Below, piece by piece: positions 10,678 through 23,905 of a stretch of DNA of 64,000 nt (positions within the stretch are counted from its first letter, which is position 1; the number at the start of each line of letters is the position of its first letter). Source of the DNA: Hyalella azteca (lineage: Eukaryota > Arthropoda > Malacostraca > Amphipoda > Hyalellidae). The position numbers and the translations under genes are program-made. The stretch is from NCBI RefSeq assembly GCF_000764305.2, contig NW_025930472.1:62001-126000 (forward strand), read 5' to 3'. Below the pieces are notes generated by a model. The model did no database searches, was not told the DNA's origin, and saw only the letters and a list, made by a program, of their open reading frames with translations.

Positions 10678-10869
10678 ATGACGGCTGCTGTGAGCGCAAT
10701 CTTCATTGCGCAGCTGGCAGCCGCACTGCTGGTGCCGCAGGCAGTGTTGCATGGGAGCATGTGCAGTCAGCATGGGAGGATGGAGGTTGTCTGCCATGTG
10801 TGTGCGGAGGCTGCGAGCCGTTCCTCTAATTTAAGTTTGGCGTTATTAAAATTCAAATTACCAAGGTAA
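10678..10869 (+). CDS. Small ORF with signal-peptide-like N-terminus (doubtful)
   Basis: A 63-codon ORF starts MTAAVSAIFIAQLAAALLVPQ, a hydrophobic stretch resembling a signal peptide, followed by a Cys-containing segment (MEVVCHVCAEAASR). It is a GC-rich island in very AT-rich surroundings. It has no recognised family, no nearby partner exon and its last third looks like surrounding AT-rich DNA, so it may be a first exon that splices early or chance. Confidence 0.2.
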   Translation: MTAAVSAIFIAQLAAALLVPQAVLHGSMCSQHGRMEVVCHVCAEAASRSSNLSLALLKFKLPR

Positions 10870-12268
10870 TTTAAAATTGATATGTAATTGCACCATGAGT
10901 GCAGTAGATGGGACATAGCAATAATAGACCAATTAATTTTCGTCTTGAATTTTGCTTTCCCTTGTTTTCATCTTGCTCTAAACAGGAATTTTCACATCCC
11001 TCTAGCCGTTGCTTTAATGTTGCTAATTGATAATGCTGGTATGCAAGATACTAACTAGTCTACTTATGGGACTCAAAAATGAACTTGTGGACTCAACAAA
11101 ACTCAGTAGGACTTAACAAAAAAAAATGTCTCCTCTGCACCATACCTCTACTTAATCTGGACCAGTGTGGCCATGAATTTTCCAAAAATTATATATGAAA
11201 ATTACTGTTTATAAAATATCTTTGAAAACTGACTGTTCAAGTGTGTAATTTTTCTAATTTTCATGAAAATTTAGGCAAGGGCCATAAAAAATTCAGAAAA
11301 TTTACCATAAGCTTGAACATTTATCATTGATGGTTTTATTGAGTGGCTTCTAGCTAATTTTCCTGGCATTTTGCTATCAATCCAATATATAGTATCAAGC
11401 AAAATTGTAGTCAAATAGGATTGTTTTATGAATTATTTTCAGAAATCATTGGCAAAAAGTGCCATTTATCATAATTTTTAAGTGATAATTTTTCCCAAAA
11501 GTCATTATGCAACAAGCCAAATTTATTAACTAAAATCAGGTTTTGAAGTAAAAAAATGTCTTCTATCAATGTGGAATCAATAGATACCAGGTAGTTGTTC
11601 ATGTAGTTAAGATTGATCAACTTGATTAATAATCAGTTCTTCAATGTAGCTAGATATAAAGGAAAATCTTGTTTAAAACTTTCAGATCCAACATAATACA
11701 TGCACTTGTGTATAGAGGGTAATAAGAGACATTTTTTATAACTTCTTACCATAAAATATTTCATAAATGAGTTTGGATTCATTTCAAAAGTCTTCGCGAG
11801 ATCTACTCATGAGATGCCAGAAGCAAAAAAAAGCGTACCAAATCACCCCTGGGATGCTGGGAACAGGGTAATAAGGGACACTTTAAATAAAAATGAAACT
11901 TAATTTTAAAATGTTTGAAGCATGCAAAATGTACTCATCCATTACAAACAGTAGTACTCTAGAGACCTCCTCTTCATTTATAAATGATATAGATGTAGAA
12001 TAAATTATATTTTCTGTGATTTGTACTTTCTTTCTCAATGATATTACTATATCCATTTTTCATTACCAAAATCTATTTCTGTTCTATATACCTAACACTT
12101 TTGAAACCCTCCCAAAAAAACTTCAATGCCTTAATTGCCATTGACAATAACCTTGTCCACTGCAAGCTTCATATCAGCCATATAGCATTTCCTCCAAAAA
12201 GCTTATGGGACTGGGCTTGTAATTTTGTCCCATTTCAATTGGGTCAAGTGAACAACACTATATAACAC

Positions 12269-13843
12269 TACCGTCAAATGGGTAATAAGGAATGGGTGGG
12301 GTATATCAGGACGCGTATCCCATATTTCGTAGAAATGTAGCAGCTAAACTAATCAAAATATTGCAAAACTAAAAATAGTGGCGTAAATTTCAACATTTTT
12401 ACTATCTATTAAGTATAAAGCTAGTTAAGAAATCATACATTTACTATCTCTAAAAAATTGCTGAAAAAAAGTGTGAAAAGTGAGATCTTGGAAAAGTACC
12501 TCTGCTAAGGTCTGGAGCAAGAAATATATTTGCCAGATTAAAAAATTTTACTTACCATCAACCGGGGCTACTCAGGACAGGCAGGGTAACTCGGGACAGT
12601 CCTCTGACACGGCGTAAAACTGTTTTAGTAGCAAAACTAATTGGAATATTGCAAAACTAAATATAAGTAGTGGCTTAAATGTCAACATTTTTCCTATCTA
12701 TGTAGCATAAAGGAAGTTCAAAAAAAGGTACTACATTTACTAGCTTTAAAAAATTCCTAAAAAAATGGTAAAAAACAATATTTTGAAAAGTTACTTCTGC
12801 TAAGATCTGTAGTAAAAAATATTTGCCGTATTAAAAAATTTCACTTAGAATTTTAGAAAAAAGTGGCAGACAAGTGTCAGCATGAAAACTTTATTTGCAG
12901 AATTTACATACCTCAATCCAAAAAAAATGGCAGCCATTTCTGCATGGCGGGGCTATTCGGGACACCCCCAAAAATGCATTTACAATAAAACCTCAGTTAT
13001 CAAAGGCTACATTCAAGAAAAAATAGATTAAAAACAAAGAATATTGATTACATTTACCTTGCTCAGCGAAAAAAATTTTACTTGTCGAAAAATTAGTGCA
13101 TCATCGGTCATCACAAAATTGTGCATAGAATGTCATATATAGAATTGTGCACCAGGCATCATAGAATGAAAAGTAATTGACCTAAACTATGATTTATTTC
13201 TCCAAAACATATGATGGTTGTCACTAAAACATTCCTTTCTGTTTCAAGTATGTTTTTCACAATTTTTTTTTTATAGTAAATTCACTTAACTCAATTAAAA
13301 TGGTGTGGAATTACAAGCCATCCTGTAAGCTTACAGATACAGAAAAAATGCTATAAGGCTGCTGATATAAAGCTTGCAGTGGACAAGGTAGTTGAAATGC
13401 TCAATGGCCGGTTCATGGATACAGTAATATTGCATCAATAAGACGGTAATTAATGTATATGGTAATATCATATCAATAAAGGAAAAACAAGTAAAAATCA
13501 CAGAAAATGTCATTTATTCTACCTCTACATCATCTACAATGAAAGAGGAGAACTTCAGAGTACTGTTAGTAATGGATGAGTACACTCTGCATGATTCAAA
13601 TGTTTTAAAATTAAGTTTTATTCTAGGTGTCCCAAGTAGCTCCATTCAACAGGGCTACTCGGGACACTCTTTTTTTGCTTCTGGCACCTTACGAATAGCA
13701 TATGGAATTTTTTTGGAGAAGCCATGTGATAGCCCTTGCAAAGAGCTTTGAAATGAGCCTAAACTTGTTTATGAAATGTTTCATGGTAAGAAGTTATGAA
13801 TGAAAAACATTCAAAATCGTCCCGAGTAGCCCAGTTGACGGTA
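12269..13843. mobile_element. 1.6-kb MITE-like copy with ACCGTCAA terminal inverted repeats
   Basis: The left end reads TACCGTCAAATGGGTAATAA. The right end is the reverse complement of TACCGTCAACTGGGCTACTC. The termini are inverted and agree for about 14 positions. The copy holds only non-coding sequence. Confidence 0.6.
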
Positions 13844-15146
13844 CATAAATGATGCACACAGGTGTTGGCTTGGAAACGCAATTGACGGAATTTGCCTATC
13901 TCATTCCAAAAATGGCAGCTATTTCCGCGTGACTCGGTAATAAGGGACACCCCTAAACACGCATTTGCAGTAGAACCTCAGTTAGCAAAGGCTCCAGTTA
14001 CCAAAAAAATTGATTAACAACAAAGAATTTTGATTACATTTACCTCGCTCAGCAAAATAATTTTACTTATCGAAAAATTAATGTATCATTGATCATCACA
14101 AAATTGTGCATAGAATGTCACATATAGAATTGTGCACTGGGCATCATAGAATGAAAAGTAATTAACCTAAACTATGATTTATTTCTCCAAAACATATGAT
14201 GGTTGTCACCAATACATTCCTTTCTGTTTAAGGTATATGTTTTTTATGATCTTTATTTTAGTGAATTCACTTAACCCAATTAAAATGGTGTGAAATTACA
14301 AGCCATCCTGTAAGCTTACAGATACTGAAGAAATGCTATATGGTGGCTGATATGAAGCTTCCTTTTCAAAAGTTTGCAGTGGACAAGGTTGTTGTAAATG
14401 CTCAATGGCATGTTCATGGATACAGTAATATCAAATCAATAATACGGTAATGAATGAATATGGTAATATCATATCAATAAAGTAAAAATTACAGAAAATG
14501 TCATTTATTCTACATCTACATCATCTTCAAAGGAAGAGGAAGACTTCAGAGTACTGTTAGTAATGGATGAGTACACTCTCTTCAAATGTTTTGAATTAAG
14601 TTTTATTGCAAGTGTCCCGGATTACTTCGTTCCCAGAGGTAATTCGGGACGCTATTATTTTGCATCTGGCACCTCACATAGGGCATATGGAATTTTTTGG
14701 AAATACCATTTCATAGCCCTCGCAAAGAGCTTTAAAATGAGTCCAAACTCGTTTCTGAAATGTTTCATTGTAAGAAGCTATGAACAAGAAAATCTCAAAA
14801 CTGTCCCTTATAGACAGTATAACAGAACAGTTTAACAGTATAACAGAAAAATATCATAAAAAAATATTGGAAACAGGAAGGGATATTGTAGTGACAACCA
14901 TCATATTTTTGGAGAAATGAATCATAGATTAGGTTAATTACCCCGTCAAACAGGGTAGTTAGGAATGGGTGGGGTAAATCAGGGCAGTCCTCCAGCAGGG
15001 CATAAAAATGTTATAGTAGCAAAACTAATTGAAATATGGCAAAACTAGAAATAGTGGCATAAACTTCAATATTTTTCCTATCTATGTAGCATAAAGGAAG
15101 TTGAGAAATCATACATTTACAAGCTCTAAAAAATGTTGAAATGTGA

Positions 15147-15373
15147 TACCATCAACTGAAGTGATTTTGGCCACCAGGTGTGACTTCGGCCACCACTACA
15201 ACAGAAACAAATGGCAGCAAAACAAAATAATAAATGTTGGCCAAAGTGACTAGGGTGACTTTGGCCACTGGGTGACTTTGGTCAGTGTTTATTATTTTGT
15301 TTTGCTGCCATTTGTTTGTTGTAGTGGTGGCCAAAGTCACCCTCAGTGGCCAAAATCAGCCCAGTTGATGGTA
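15147..15373. mobile_element. Short hairpin element nested in the cluster
   Basis: It starts TACCATCAACTGAAGTGA and ends with the inverted terminus CCCAGTTGATGGTA. The interior is a long imperfect palindrome built of words such as TGACTTTGGCCAC and GTGGCCAAAGTCA around a TTATTATTTTGTTTTGC core. Confidence 0.65.
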
Positions 15374-16619
15374 CTCTGAAAAAGTACTCCTGCCAAGATG
15401 TGTAGTAAAGAAAATATTCACAATTAAAAAATTTTGCTTCAAAAAAAGTTGCAGATTGGTGTCGGCTTTAAAACTTCATCAATGGAATTTTCATGCCTCA
15501 ATCCAAAACAAAAGGGTGGCTATTTCTGCACAACAGGGTAATAAGGAACAACCCCGGGGTTAAACGGGACACCCCTTAATGCGCATCTACAGTAGAACCT
15601 TGGTTAACAAAGGCTAATGGCCTGTGTTAACTTTGTTTTGTCATTAACAAAGGTTAATGAAAAAAATTTACTCGCAACAAAGAATTTTGATTACATTTAC
15701 CTTGCTCAGTAAAAATTTAAAATTAATAAGTAATTAATGCATAATCAGTCAGCACAAAATTGTGCATAGAATGTCATAGATAGAATTGTGCACTGGGCAA
15801 CATATAATTAAAAATGATTAACCTAAACAATTATTTATTTCTCCAAAAAATGTTATGGTTGTCACAAAAATATTTTTTTCAGGTATGTTTTTTTATGATT
15901 GTTTATAGTGAATTCATTTGACCGAATTAAAACTATGCAAAATTGCAATCCCACGCCTGTAAGCTTACAGATATAGAAAAAATGCTGTATGGCTGCTGAT
16001 ATGAAGCTTGCAGTGGACAAGTCAATGCTTAATGGCATGATAATGAACGCAGTAATATCACATCAATAATATGGTGATGTATGGATATGGTAATATCAAA
16101 TCAGTTGAGGAAAAATAAGTAAAAATCACAGAAAATGTCATTTATTCTACATCTACATCATCTACAAAGGAAGATGAGGACTTCAGAGTACTGCTAGTAA
16201 TAAATGAGTACCGTCAACCAGGGCTACTCAGGACAGTTTTGAGCATTTTTTTTTAATAACTGTTAATAACTTCTTATGATGAAACATAAGAACAACAAGT
16301 TTAGGCTCATTTTATAGCTCTTTGCAAGAGCCATCGAATGGCATTGTCAAAAAAATTCCATATGCTATTCGTAAGGTGCCAGAAGCAAAAAAGAAAAGAG
16401 TGTCCTGGGTAGCCCTGTCGAATGGGGCTACTTGGGACACTTGCAATAAAACTTCATTTTGAAATATTTGAAGAATGCAGAGTGTACTCATCCATTACTA
16501 ACAGTCCTCTGAAGTCCTCCTCTTTCATTGTAGATGATGTAGAGGTAGAATAAATGACATTTTCTGTGATTTTTACTCGTTTTTCCTTTATTGATATGAT
16601 ATTACCAAAAAACATTAAT

Positions 16620-16810
16620 TACCATCAACTGGGGTGACTTTGGACACATTTTTTATTTTGTTTTGCAAACAAAAATGGGGTCGTAAACGCCATGGTCATA
16701 AACGCCAGGGTTGTAAATGAGGTCATAAATGCCAGAGTGACTTTGGCCATTGTTTATGACCACACTTTGGCCATCATTATGAACATGGCTGAATCCCCCA
16801 GTTGAGGGTA
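16620..16810. mobile_element. Short hairpin element, second copy
   Basis: It starts TACCATCAACTGGGGTGACT and ends CCCCCAGTTGAGGGTA. It has the same TGACTTTGG vocabulary as the 15147 copy but a different interior that includes GGTCATAAACGCCA-like repeats. Confidence 0.6.
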
Positions 16811-18507
16811 CCATATTATAGATGGGATATTACTGTATTATTGATGTGATATTACCATATCCATGAACATGCCATTGAGCATTTACAACAACCTTGTTCA
16901 CTGCAAGCTTCATATCAGCAGCCTTATAGCATTTTTTTTTTTTGTATCTGTAAGCTTAGCTTACAGGACGGCATGTAATTTGTGTGACAATAAGTGAACT
17001 TTTTTTTGCTCAGCAAGGTAAATGTAATAAATATTCTTTGTTTTTAATCAATTTTTTTCTTAACTGGAGCCTTTGCTACCTGAGGTTCTACTGTAAAGGC
17101 GCTTTTGGAGGTGTCCCGAATAGCCCCGGGGGGGTGTCCCAAGTAGCCCCGCCATGCGGAAATGACCACCATTTTTTTTAACCATTTGGAACTGCCATTT
17201 GGAATAGGCAAAATCTGTCAATTACGTTTTCAATCCGACACCTGGGTGCAACTTTTATGCAAGTAAAATTTTTTAATACAGTGAATATTTTTTTTACTAC
17301 AGACCTTAGTAGAAGTAACTTTTCAAAATATCGTTTTTCACCATTTTTTTCGAGAATTTTTCAAAGCTCGTGAATGTAGTATTTTTGAACTTCCTTTATA
17401 CTACATAGAGAGGAAAAATGTTGACGTTTACGCCACTATATTTAGTTTTGCAATATTCCAATTAGTTTTTCTACTAAAACAGTTTTACGGCGTGTTGGAG
17501 GACTGTCCCAAGTTACCCCGCCCGTCCCGAGTAGCCCCAGTTGAAGGTATATTTTGCATGCTTCAAACATTTTAAAATTAAGTTTTATGTCACGTGTCCC
17601 AGATTGCCATGTTTCCAGGGGTAATTTGGGACACTTTCATTTTGCGTCTGGTAGCTTAGCATATGGAACTTTTGGAGATGCCATACAATAGCCCTTGCAA
17701 AGAGCCTTGAAATGAGCCCAAACTTGTTTATGAAATATTTCATGGTAAAAAGTTATCAATGAAAAACGCTCAAAGCCGTCCCTTATTACCCCGTTTGACG
17801 GTACTTGCTTGCTAAAGATCTGAAGAAAAAGTTTTCCTTCAAGACAACCATGTAAGCCCAGGTGCCTTATAATACTGAAATTAGTAAGGAACCATGAACT
17901 GCTGTGAGGTACATTAAGAGCAAGCATAAGTCATAGTAATGCAAGTAATAAAAGTAATAGGATATAAATAATTTAAGCAATGTAAAAAAACTGTTCTGAT
18001 TTAGGAGAGCAGATACCAATCTGTGACTGCAGGCATACTTAACAAGGAAATACCTGTGGCTGCAATCCATTAAATGATCTCAATTGGCATAATATTACAA
18101 TCATTACCGGTACCCTAAAAGAAATGAGGTCGATTCAATTGGACTGAAAAAAAAACAGACTGGGGAACAATTAATTGAAATATGTATGGGTTGGTTGAAT
18201 GATAAAAGGTAGGTTTATATACCATCGAGCAATAATGTAGCTGTGTTAGAGGCTTTTTAGAACTGACAACATTAGATGGGAAAATGCTGCTTTTCACAGG
18301 AATTTAGTGGATACAAAGCAATACATTTTGTTTCCATTAAAAAAAAATTGCAGTAAAAACATTGCCCCCTAAAAAAATTGCTGTAAAAACATTGCCCAAA
18401 AAATTGTCATTTTAGTTTCAATTTATCTACGAGGTGGTACATTTTTAACCTGGTTGCTTAATTTTCCTTCATTAATATTGCAGAATTTTTTCTTGTTCAT
18501 ATAATTC

Positions 18508-18660
18508 ACCATCAACTGGGGTGACTTTGGCCACACCTACAACAGAAACAAATGGCATCAAAACAAAATAATAAATGTTGGCCAAAGTCACTCTGGTGGC
18601 CAAAGTCACCCCCGGTGGCCAAAGTCACCCCCGGTGGTCAAAGTCACCCCAGTTGAGGTA
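18508..18660. mobile_element. Short hairpin element, third copy
   Basis: ACCATCAACTGGGGTGAC opens the copy and GTCACCCCAGTTGAGGT closes it. The 3' half carries three tandem copies of a GGTGGCCAAAGTCACCCCC-like word. Confidence 0.65.
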
Positions 18661-18991
18661 CTATGCATCAATAATGTAAACATATATACAATAAACAAAT
18701 TGAATAACTACTTTCCAATAAACTTGGAATTCTTATTGAATAAATCAATATTTGATTGTTCCTAGTAATTTGCAAATTTGTGGTAAATTAGTTTTTAACT
18801 GTGCCGAAGAATATATTTTTAACATGTTGTTTTAACTGGATTGCGATTCAAATGATTATCCAATGTCCATACATAAATTTAAAGATGAATCAAGCATATT
18901 AATTGAGCGTTCTTTTCAATATTTTTAAAATTGAAAGCCTTGTTGGACTTTGAATGCAATATGTAATAATTTAAGCTACAATTCCTCACAG

Positions 18992-21900
18992 GACTTGAGA
19001 CGAGACTCTCCAGTTTCACGATCAAGGCACTCTAGCCCTGCACCTAATGCCTTCACATCTGTAAGCAGCACACGAGACATTGCTAAGAGAGACCATCATG
19101 TACAGGTGAGATTTTTTAGTGTCATGTGTAGGTTAGACAACCTCGTGTCGTTGCTTTCTTGATTCAAGTTAAGTTTTGTTCTGCATTATATACATAATTG
19201 ATGCTCCAGGTAGTGTTAGTAATGCATATTGCGTTAATTTAGTTTAGTTAGTTGTCAGTTTCTAGAACATGCAAATGTGTACTTTTTTAAAGTTGGTTAA
19301 TTTGTGGGGTAAAATTCATTCAGAAGGAAGTACACAGATAATTGTAAATGTGTTGTTTTGATAGATATGCAAATTGAGTAGGTAAATTAACTGATGTCAA
19401 GAATTTTAGCTTAACTAAACAATATAATAAGTTCCAAATTGTTGATGAGCTTTCTTACTGAGATTTGAGGCCCAACAATGACCTCGGTCATTGTTGGGCC
19501 CCTGAAAGTTAGATCTAATACAGTGGTTTGGCCCAACCTTTCTGTGATTGACACTTGAAAATCCTGTACAGTATCTTCACACCTCCAGATGCTACTTCTA
19601 CTACCAGAAGTACCATCTATAAGATGCTTATGAGTAGCATTTGTTACATTTTGCCATAACTGATGTGATAATTCATACATTATGTTACATTACCATTTCA
19701 ATTTAATGGTGAACTGCTGCACCAGGAAGCTTCCATGAGAGAATAGTTTAAAGTTTTTGAAATATGCTAGGCAGTTACCATTTTTGCAAAGCAAAAAATA
19801 ACTGATAATAAATTGTTATCTCCCCAAAAGAGTTTACAAGTAAGTGCCTGTAAGTTTCTTGCTAATGAATAGTGTCACATGTAACACGAGTAGAAAACCA
19901 CTGCCATTACGTACTTATTATTTCTGTTGAATGCATGGCATCCTAATGATAGGATGACCCTGGGTTGTCTGTGGTGCCCAACAAGAGGATCCGTTTACCT
20001 GATGCAGCTCTGCCCATACCTCCTCACACGCCCTCCCCTACACCCTCACATAAGTCTGATGGCGGATCATCCAAGGGCGGCAGCAGACGATCAGATGAAA
20101 GTGACCTCGAGGCTGACATGAATGATATTGCCAATGAGATAACCAGTGGCATCAGCTGTACTGTCTGCAAGTCAGATACTATATTATCTATCAAACTTGA
20201 GTGACTATAAAATTTGAGCAACAATTCTTGGTGCTATGGTTAGCAACATTTGTGATGAGAAATCTTCCCCATGAGAATTTGTTTAGATGACAAATTTTCT
20301 TGCAATGCGCAAAAAAATTTCTTGTTTATGATGAGCATTGTCAGCTCCATGCTACCATTCTCGTGTATATAAAGTATTTATAGGTAGTTTAGTTCATGAT
20401 TTCAACAGCTGGGTTGTTATAAATTTTTGTAATTTAAGTAGTTTTTTTACTCTGCAGGAAAATTTCGTTCTACTCAGTAAATCAGTTGGTGGAGTGCCAA
20501 GACTGTCACTTGATATATCATCAAGAGTGCCACAAGCCACCAGTGAGCAAGGCAGATATCACGGACCCACGGCGAGTCTGGTACTGCGCCAAGTGCACCC
20601 GCAACATGAGGAAGCAAGTGAGATTGTGTCAAAAGTCTACACCACTTCTCTCAGCTGGTGTGGTACTGCACCTGCAACATGAGTGTGTTGTTGAGGTCGT
20701 CAGTAGGGTGGAGTCAATTCAGTCAATTTCTATGTCAGTGTTTCTCAATCTTTTGGTATATTAAGTCTCAATCTTATTGCATTTTTAAAAAGCCACTTAA
20801 TGCTTGTTATGGCATTCATTGATGACATTATCTACACTCACTATTCTCTCTCCCCTTATATGGAATGGGAGACAGCCAAAAAGAATGTAGAATGGGTGGG
20901 GGAACCTAGGCCGTCTAGAATATTTGAGGAGCCATCTCATTTATCTGAGTTACGGTTAGCTTGCAGTCACATGTGTGTAGCCACTTGTCATATTTTTTGA
21001 GCATGTTATTAAATAAATAATATAAAATATTTGAAATATTTTCACATTTGTGCATGTAATTGGAAATGCCTCCACAAAGTAGCTATAATTAATGTTGCTG
21101 TGTAGACTTTGCAAGGGCTAAAGAGGGATGCTATAGTTGAAATGAAATCAACAGGAATTTTATTCATCTTATACTGACAATCATCAAGTTTGTGAAGGAG
21201 TCTTCATACTATGACACACAAATTCTTCAGTAGATGTAGATACTCATCATTCTTTGTTGACAATCAAAAGTTCCAGAAGGAGGTAGTAAGTGACGTAGGG
21301 ACAAGCCAAGCCAAAATAGCCAAAGTCAGACTCGGCTGCCATGGGCATGTTGCTGATAAAAAAGTGAGTTATGTGAGTACAAGCTACACCAAAACGCAGA
21401 CAATTAAACTCAAGCCAGAGAAGTGCTAGCCTACAGGCCTTGATAAGTGCTAGTGGTGTGGGTACTAGCTGGACTAAAATGCTGCCAATATCTGGGACTC
21501 TCCAAGAACACCACCAGCCCCATAGCAGGATCTTGTGCTCACGCCTGGTTTAACCAAGCACCCTGTGGGTCAGATAAGCTTTTGAGATTTCAATTATGGC
21601 AGTGTCTCATTAGCCCAGGTCTGACTATCTGAATTCAACCTAAAAGTTTTGCACTCCACCTCCCCAGCTGAGAACTGGGACGATCGGTTTGCACTCACCC
21701 ATTACCCAGCAGCCAACTGAGCTTGTCTGGATCAATTGCGTTTGAGCTAATGAGATGCTTGTCAATGCCCTATGACACTTGTTACTTAATCCCATGAATT
21801 AGCAAAATAATATATCATTCAAATTAAATTTCATGAATAAAAAAAAATATTAAACTAAAAGTGTATTCTGTCACATTTGTATGGAACATCTGTTACTTGA

Positions 21901-23905
21901 TTTAGTGCAGTTCATTTTGATGACACACCTGTAGATTAGCTGAGCAAATCAAGTTGTGCAATTTGTATCTCGTAGTTACATGAAATTTATTGTTGCAAGA
22001 CTGCTTGTAAAGAATATGTTACTGCCTATTTCCATCTTCACAGATAAATGGCTATGAATTGTTATAATATTCCTTATTGATAATGTTTTAGTTGTTTTTC
22101 ATGAATAGTTTGAGCTGTTTACTATCCTCTTAAGGAATTAAAACATTTCACTGATAGCCTACTTGTAAATTGTCAAAAATAATGATTGCAACAAGAGCTG
22201 ATGTCATGTCATGTATTTATCTAGAACAGCAGCAGCACTACTGGCAGCAACAGCAGCAGCTCAGTGAGCAGCAGCACGAGATCAGCAGGCAGCAGCAGCA
22301 GCAATAAGAGCAGCAGCAGCAGTGGCAGCAGCAGCAGCAATAAAAGCCACAGCAGCTCAGGGCGACACATTGCCTCCTCTCACGTGCCTTCACCGTCTAA
22401 ACCAACCGGCCTTGGTCTGTTGTGTCGGGTCTAAGCATGGTCTGTTGTGTTGGGTCTAACTAAGCATGGTCTGTTGTGTTGGGTCTAAGCATGGTCTGTT
22501 AGGCCATGTTCAGTCACTATTTACCTTGTATGAGTGTCCCACAGCTGGGACGCTCTGTACCTTGTATGTGTCCCACAGCTGGGACGCTCTGTACCTTGTA
22601 TGTGACCCACAGCTGGAACGCTCTGTACCTTGTATGTGTCCCACAGCTGGGACGCTCTGTACCTTGTATGTGTCCCACAGCTGGGACGTGGTACTCTTCA
22701 TTGCACGGAACTCTCACAAAGCATAAATTTATGCTGCATGCAATACACTTGTGAATTAATGCGATAATTAGAGTCGTGAGCTTTGTAGTCGTTGGTTTTG
22801 TTGTTACGACTTGTTCTTATCTGAGGTTTGTGCATGAGAGAACCAATGTACTTGTCAAGATCCATTCTGAGACATTTTTCGTCGCTCTGTGTTTTTTAGT
22901 GTCCGGTTTAATTCACAACTTTCATTCGTTATGTTGGAAAGTTGTAATCTTTATTAAAAATAAGATAAAGTTACTGATTTGGATTCTGCCTGTATTAAAC
23001 TGAACTGAAATTAAAAATGAGATAAAGTTAATGATTCTGCTTGCATTAAACCTAACTGAAGTGAGAAGCCAGTGATATTCGCCAAACACGTGATGAATGT
23101 TATTAATTATGTCGGCTTTTCAGGCGTGTCATCGAACTCTGTCGCCGTCCGTCCTTCTCCCTTCACCAACCTCGCCGCCGTCTCCACACGAGCCGCTCTT
23201 GGTGAGATCTTTTTTCTGTACATCTCCAATTACTTAATATTTATTCCCGCCATATTTAAATTAATTCCAATTGATCCTAATTGGATCAATAGTAAAGGCT
23301 ACTGAAATTAAAAAGCAATTTAATGATAAAATTTCTCTAAAATTTAACGAAGGTAGTTGTGTAATTGAGACGTTAAAATAAATGTAGGTAAAGTAACATA
23401 ATGGGACAGGCAGTTCCAGGGACAGTAACATAATGGGACAGGCAGTTCCAGCGACAGTAACATAATGGGACAGGCAGTTCCAGCGACAGTAACATAATGG
23501 GACAGGCAGTTCCAGCGACAGTAACATAATGGGACAGGCAGTTCCAGCGACAGTAACATAATGGGACAGGCAGTTCCAGCGACAGTAACATAATGGGACA
23601 GGCAGTTCCAGCGACAGTAACATAATGGGACAGGCAGNGCGTTGAGACGAGTTTGTTGGTTGAGGCGTTGAGACGAGTTTGTTGTGGCAGGCACAGAACG
23701 GACGGCGGGCGTGGGCTGCAGCGGCGGCGGCGGCGGTGGCGGTGGCGGTGGTGTGCTTCTGACGCGCAGCGACGGCAGCTGCAGCAAGCTAACGGCCGCC
23801 ACGTCCACGGCTGCGCCCTCCAACTCAATGTTGTCCGCCGAGAAGCGCATGCAAATGATGAAGAAAAAAGCTGCTGCTAAAATGGCTGAGAGACGAAAAA
23901 TGTAA
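18992..23905 (+). CDS. INTS12: Integrator complex subunit 12 (PHD finger), 3' six exons
   Basis: Exons: 18992-19105, 19953-20170, 20458-20617, 22225-22414, about 23123-23201 and 23691-23905. Every junction is GT-AG and all phases agree. INTS12 is a small nuclear subunit of the Integrator complex, which cleaves snRNA 3' ends and terminates paused Pol II. The PHD finger spans exons 2-3: SCTVCK, NQLVECQDCHLIYHQECHKP, then WYCAKCTRNM, giving the Cys4-His-Cys3 order. A Ser/Asn-rich low-complexity exon (AGC repeats) follows. The last exon carries a Gly10 run and the basic C-terminus EKRMQMMKKKAAAKM, which matches the end of animal INTS12. The N-terminal exons (the conserved Integrator-binding helix) are not seen and should lie upstream of 18992, perhaps inside or beyond the repeat cluster. 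An extra exon between 20617 and 22225 is not excluded. Confidence 0.9.
19469..19500. repeat. Perfect 15-bp palindrome in an INTS12 intron
   Basis: GGCCCAACAATGACC and its exact reverse complement are separated by 2 nt (TC). Confidence 0.85.
22412..22501. repeat. Tandem repeat, about 25-29 bp, 3-4 copies
   Basis: Copies of GGTCTGTTGTGTTGGGTCTAAGCAT begin at the donor end of the Ser-rich INTS12 exon. One copy has a 4-bp insertion (CTAA). Confidence 0.8.
22529..22690. repeat. 34-bp minisatellite, about 5 copies
   Basis: The unit contains TGTGTCCCACAGCTGGGACG followed by CTCTGTACCTTGTA. It lies inside an INTS12 intron. Each unit includes the perfect palindrome GTCCCACAGCTGGGAC with minor change. 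Long antisense and sense ORFs here are by-products of the repeat. Confidence 0.85.
23392..23637. repeat. 32-bp minisatellite, about 8 copies, ending at an N
   Basis: Near-identical units of AGTAACATAATGGGACAGGC plus AGTTCCAGCGAC. The array stops at a single ambiguous base (23638), followed by a 27-bp duplication, then the INTS12 last exon at 23691. The N suggests a join or collapse in the assembly. Confidence 0.9.

Larger units (their letters stand above)
11700..17806. repeat. Cluster of inverted-repeat elements with ACCGTCAA termini
   Basis: At least five related copies, in both orientations, share blocks such as GTAATAAGGGACA or CTACTCGGGACA, CTTCATATCAGCAGCC, CAAAATTGTGCATAGAATGTCA and TCATTTATTCTACATCTACATC. 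Individual copies begin or end with TACCGTCAA..GGG or its reverse complement. No transposase is visible. Nested inside are shorter hairpin elements (15147-15373, 16620-16810). A further copy lies at about 40345-40700 in the UPF0547 intron. They behave like non-autonomous DNA elements (MITE-like), with unknown mobiliser. Confidence 0.75.

Noticed and set aside
22225..22414. AGC-rich stretch as a simple microsatellite
   Set aside because: It is flanked by splice sites in matching phase and encodes a Ser-rich stretch in the right position for INTS12, so it is better read as an exon.
22466..22754. Cys-rich repetitive ORFs on both strands
   Set aside because: Translation of a 34-bp minisatellite in an INTS12 intron.
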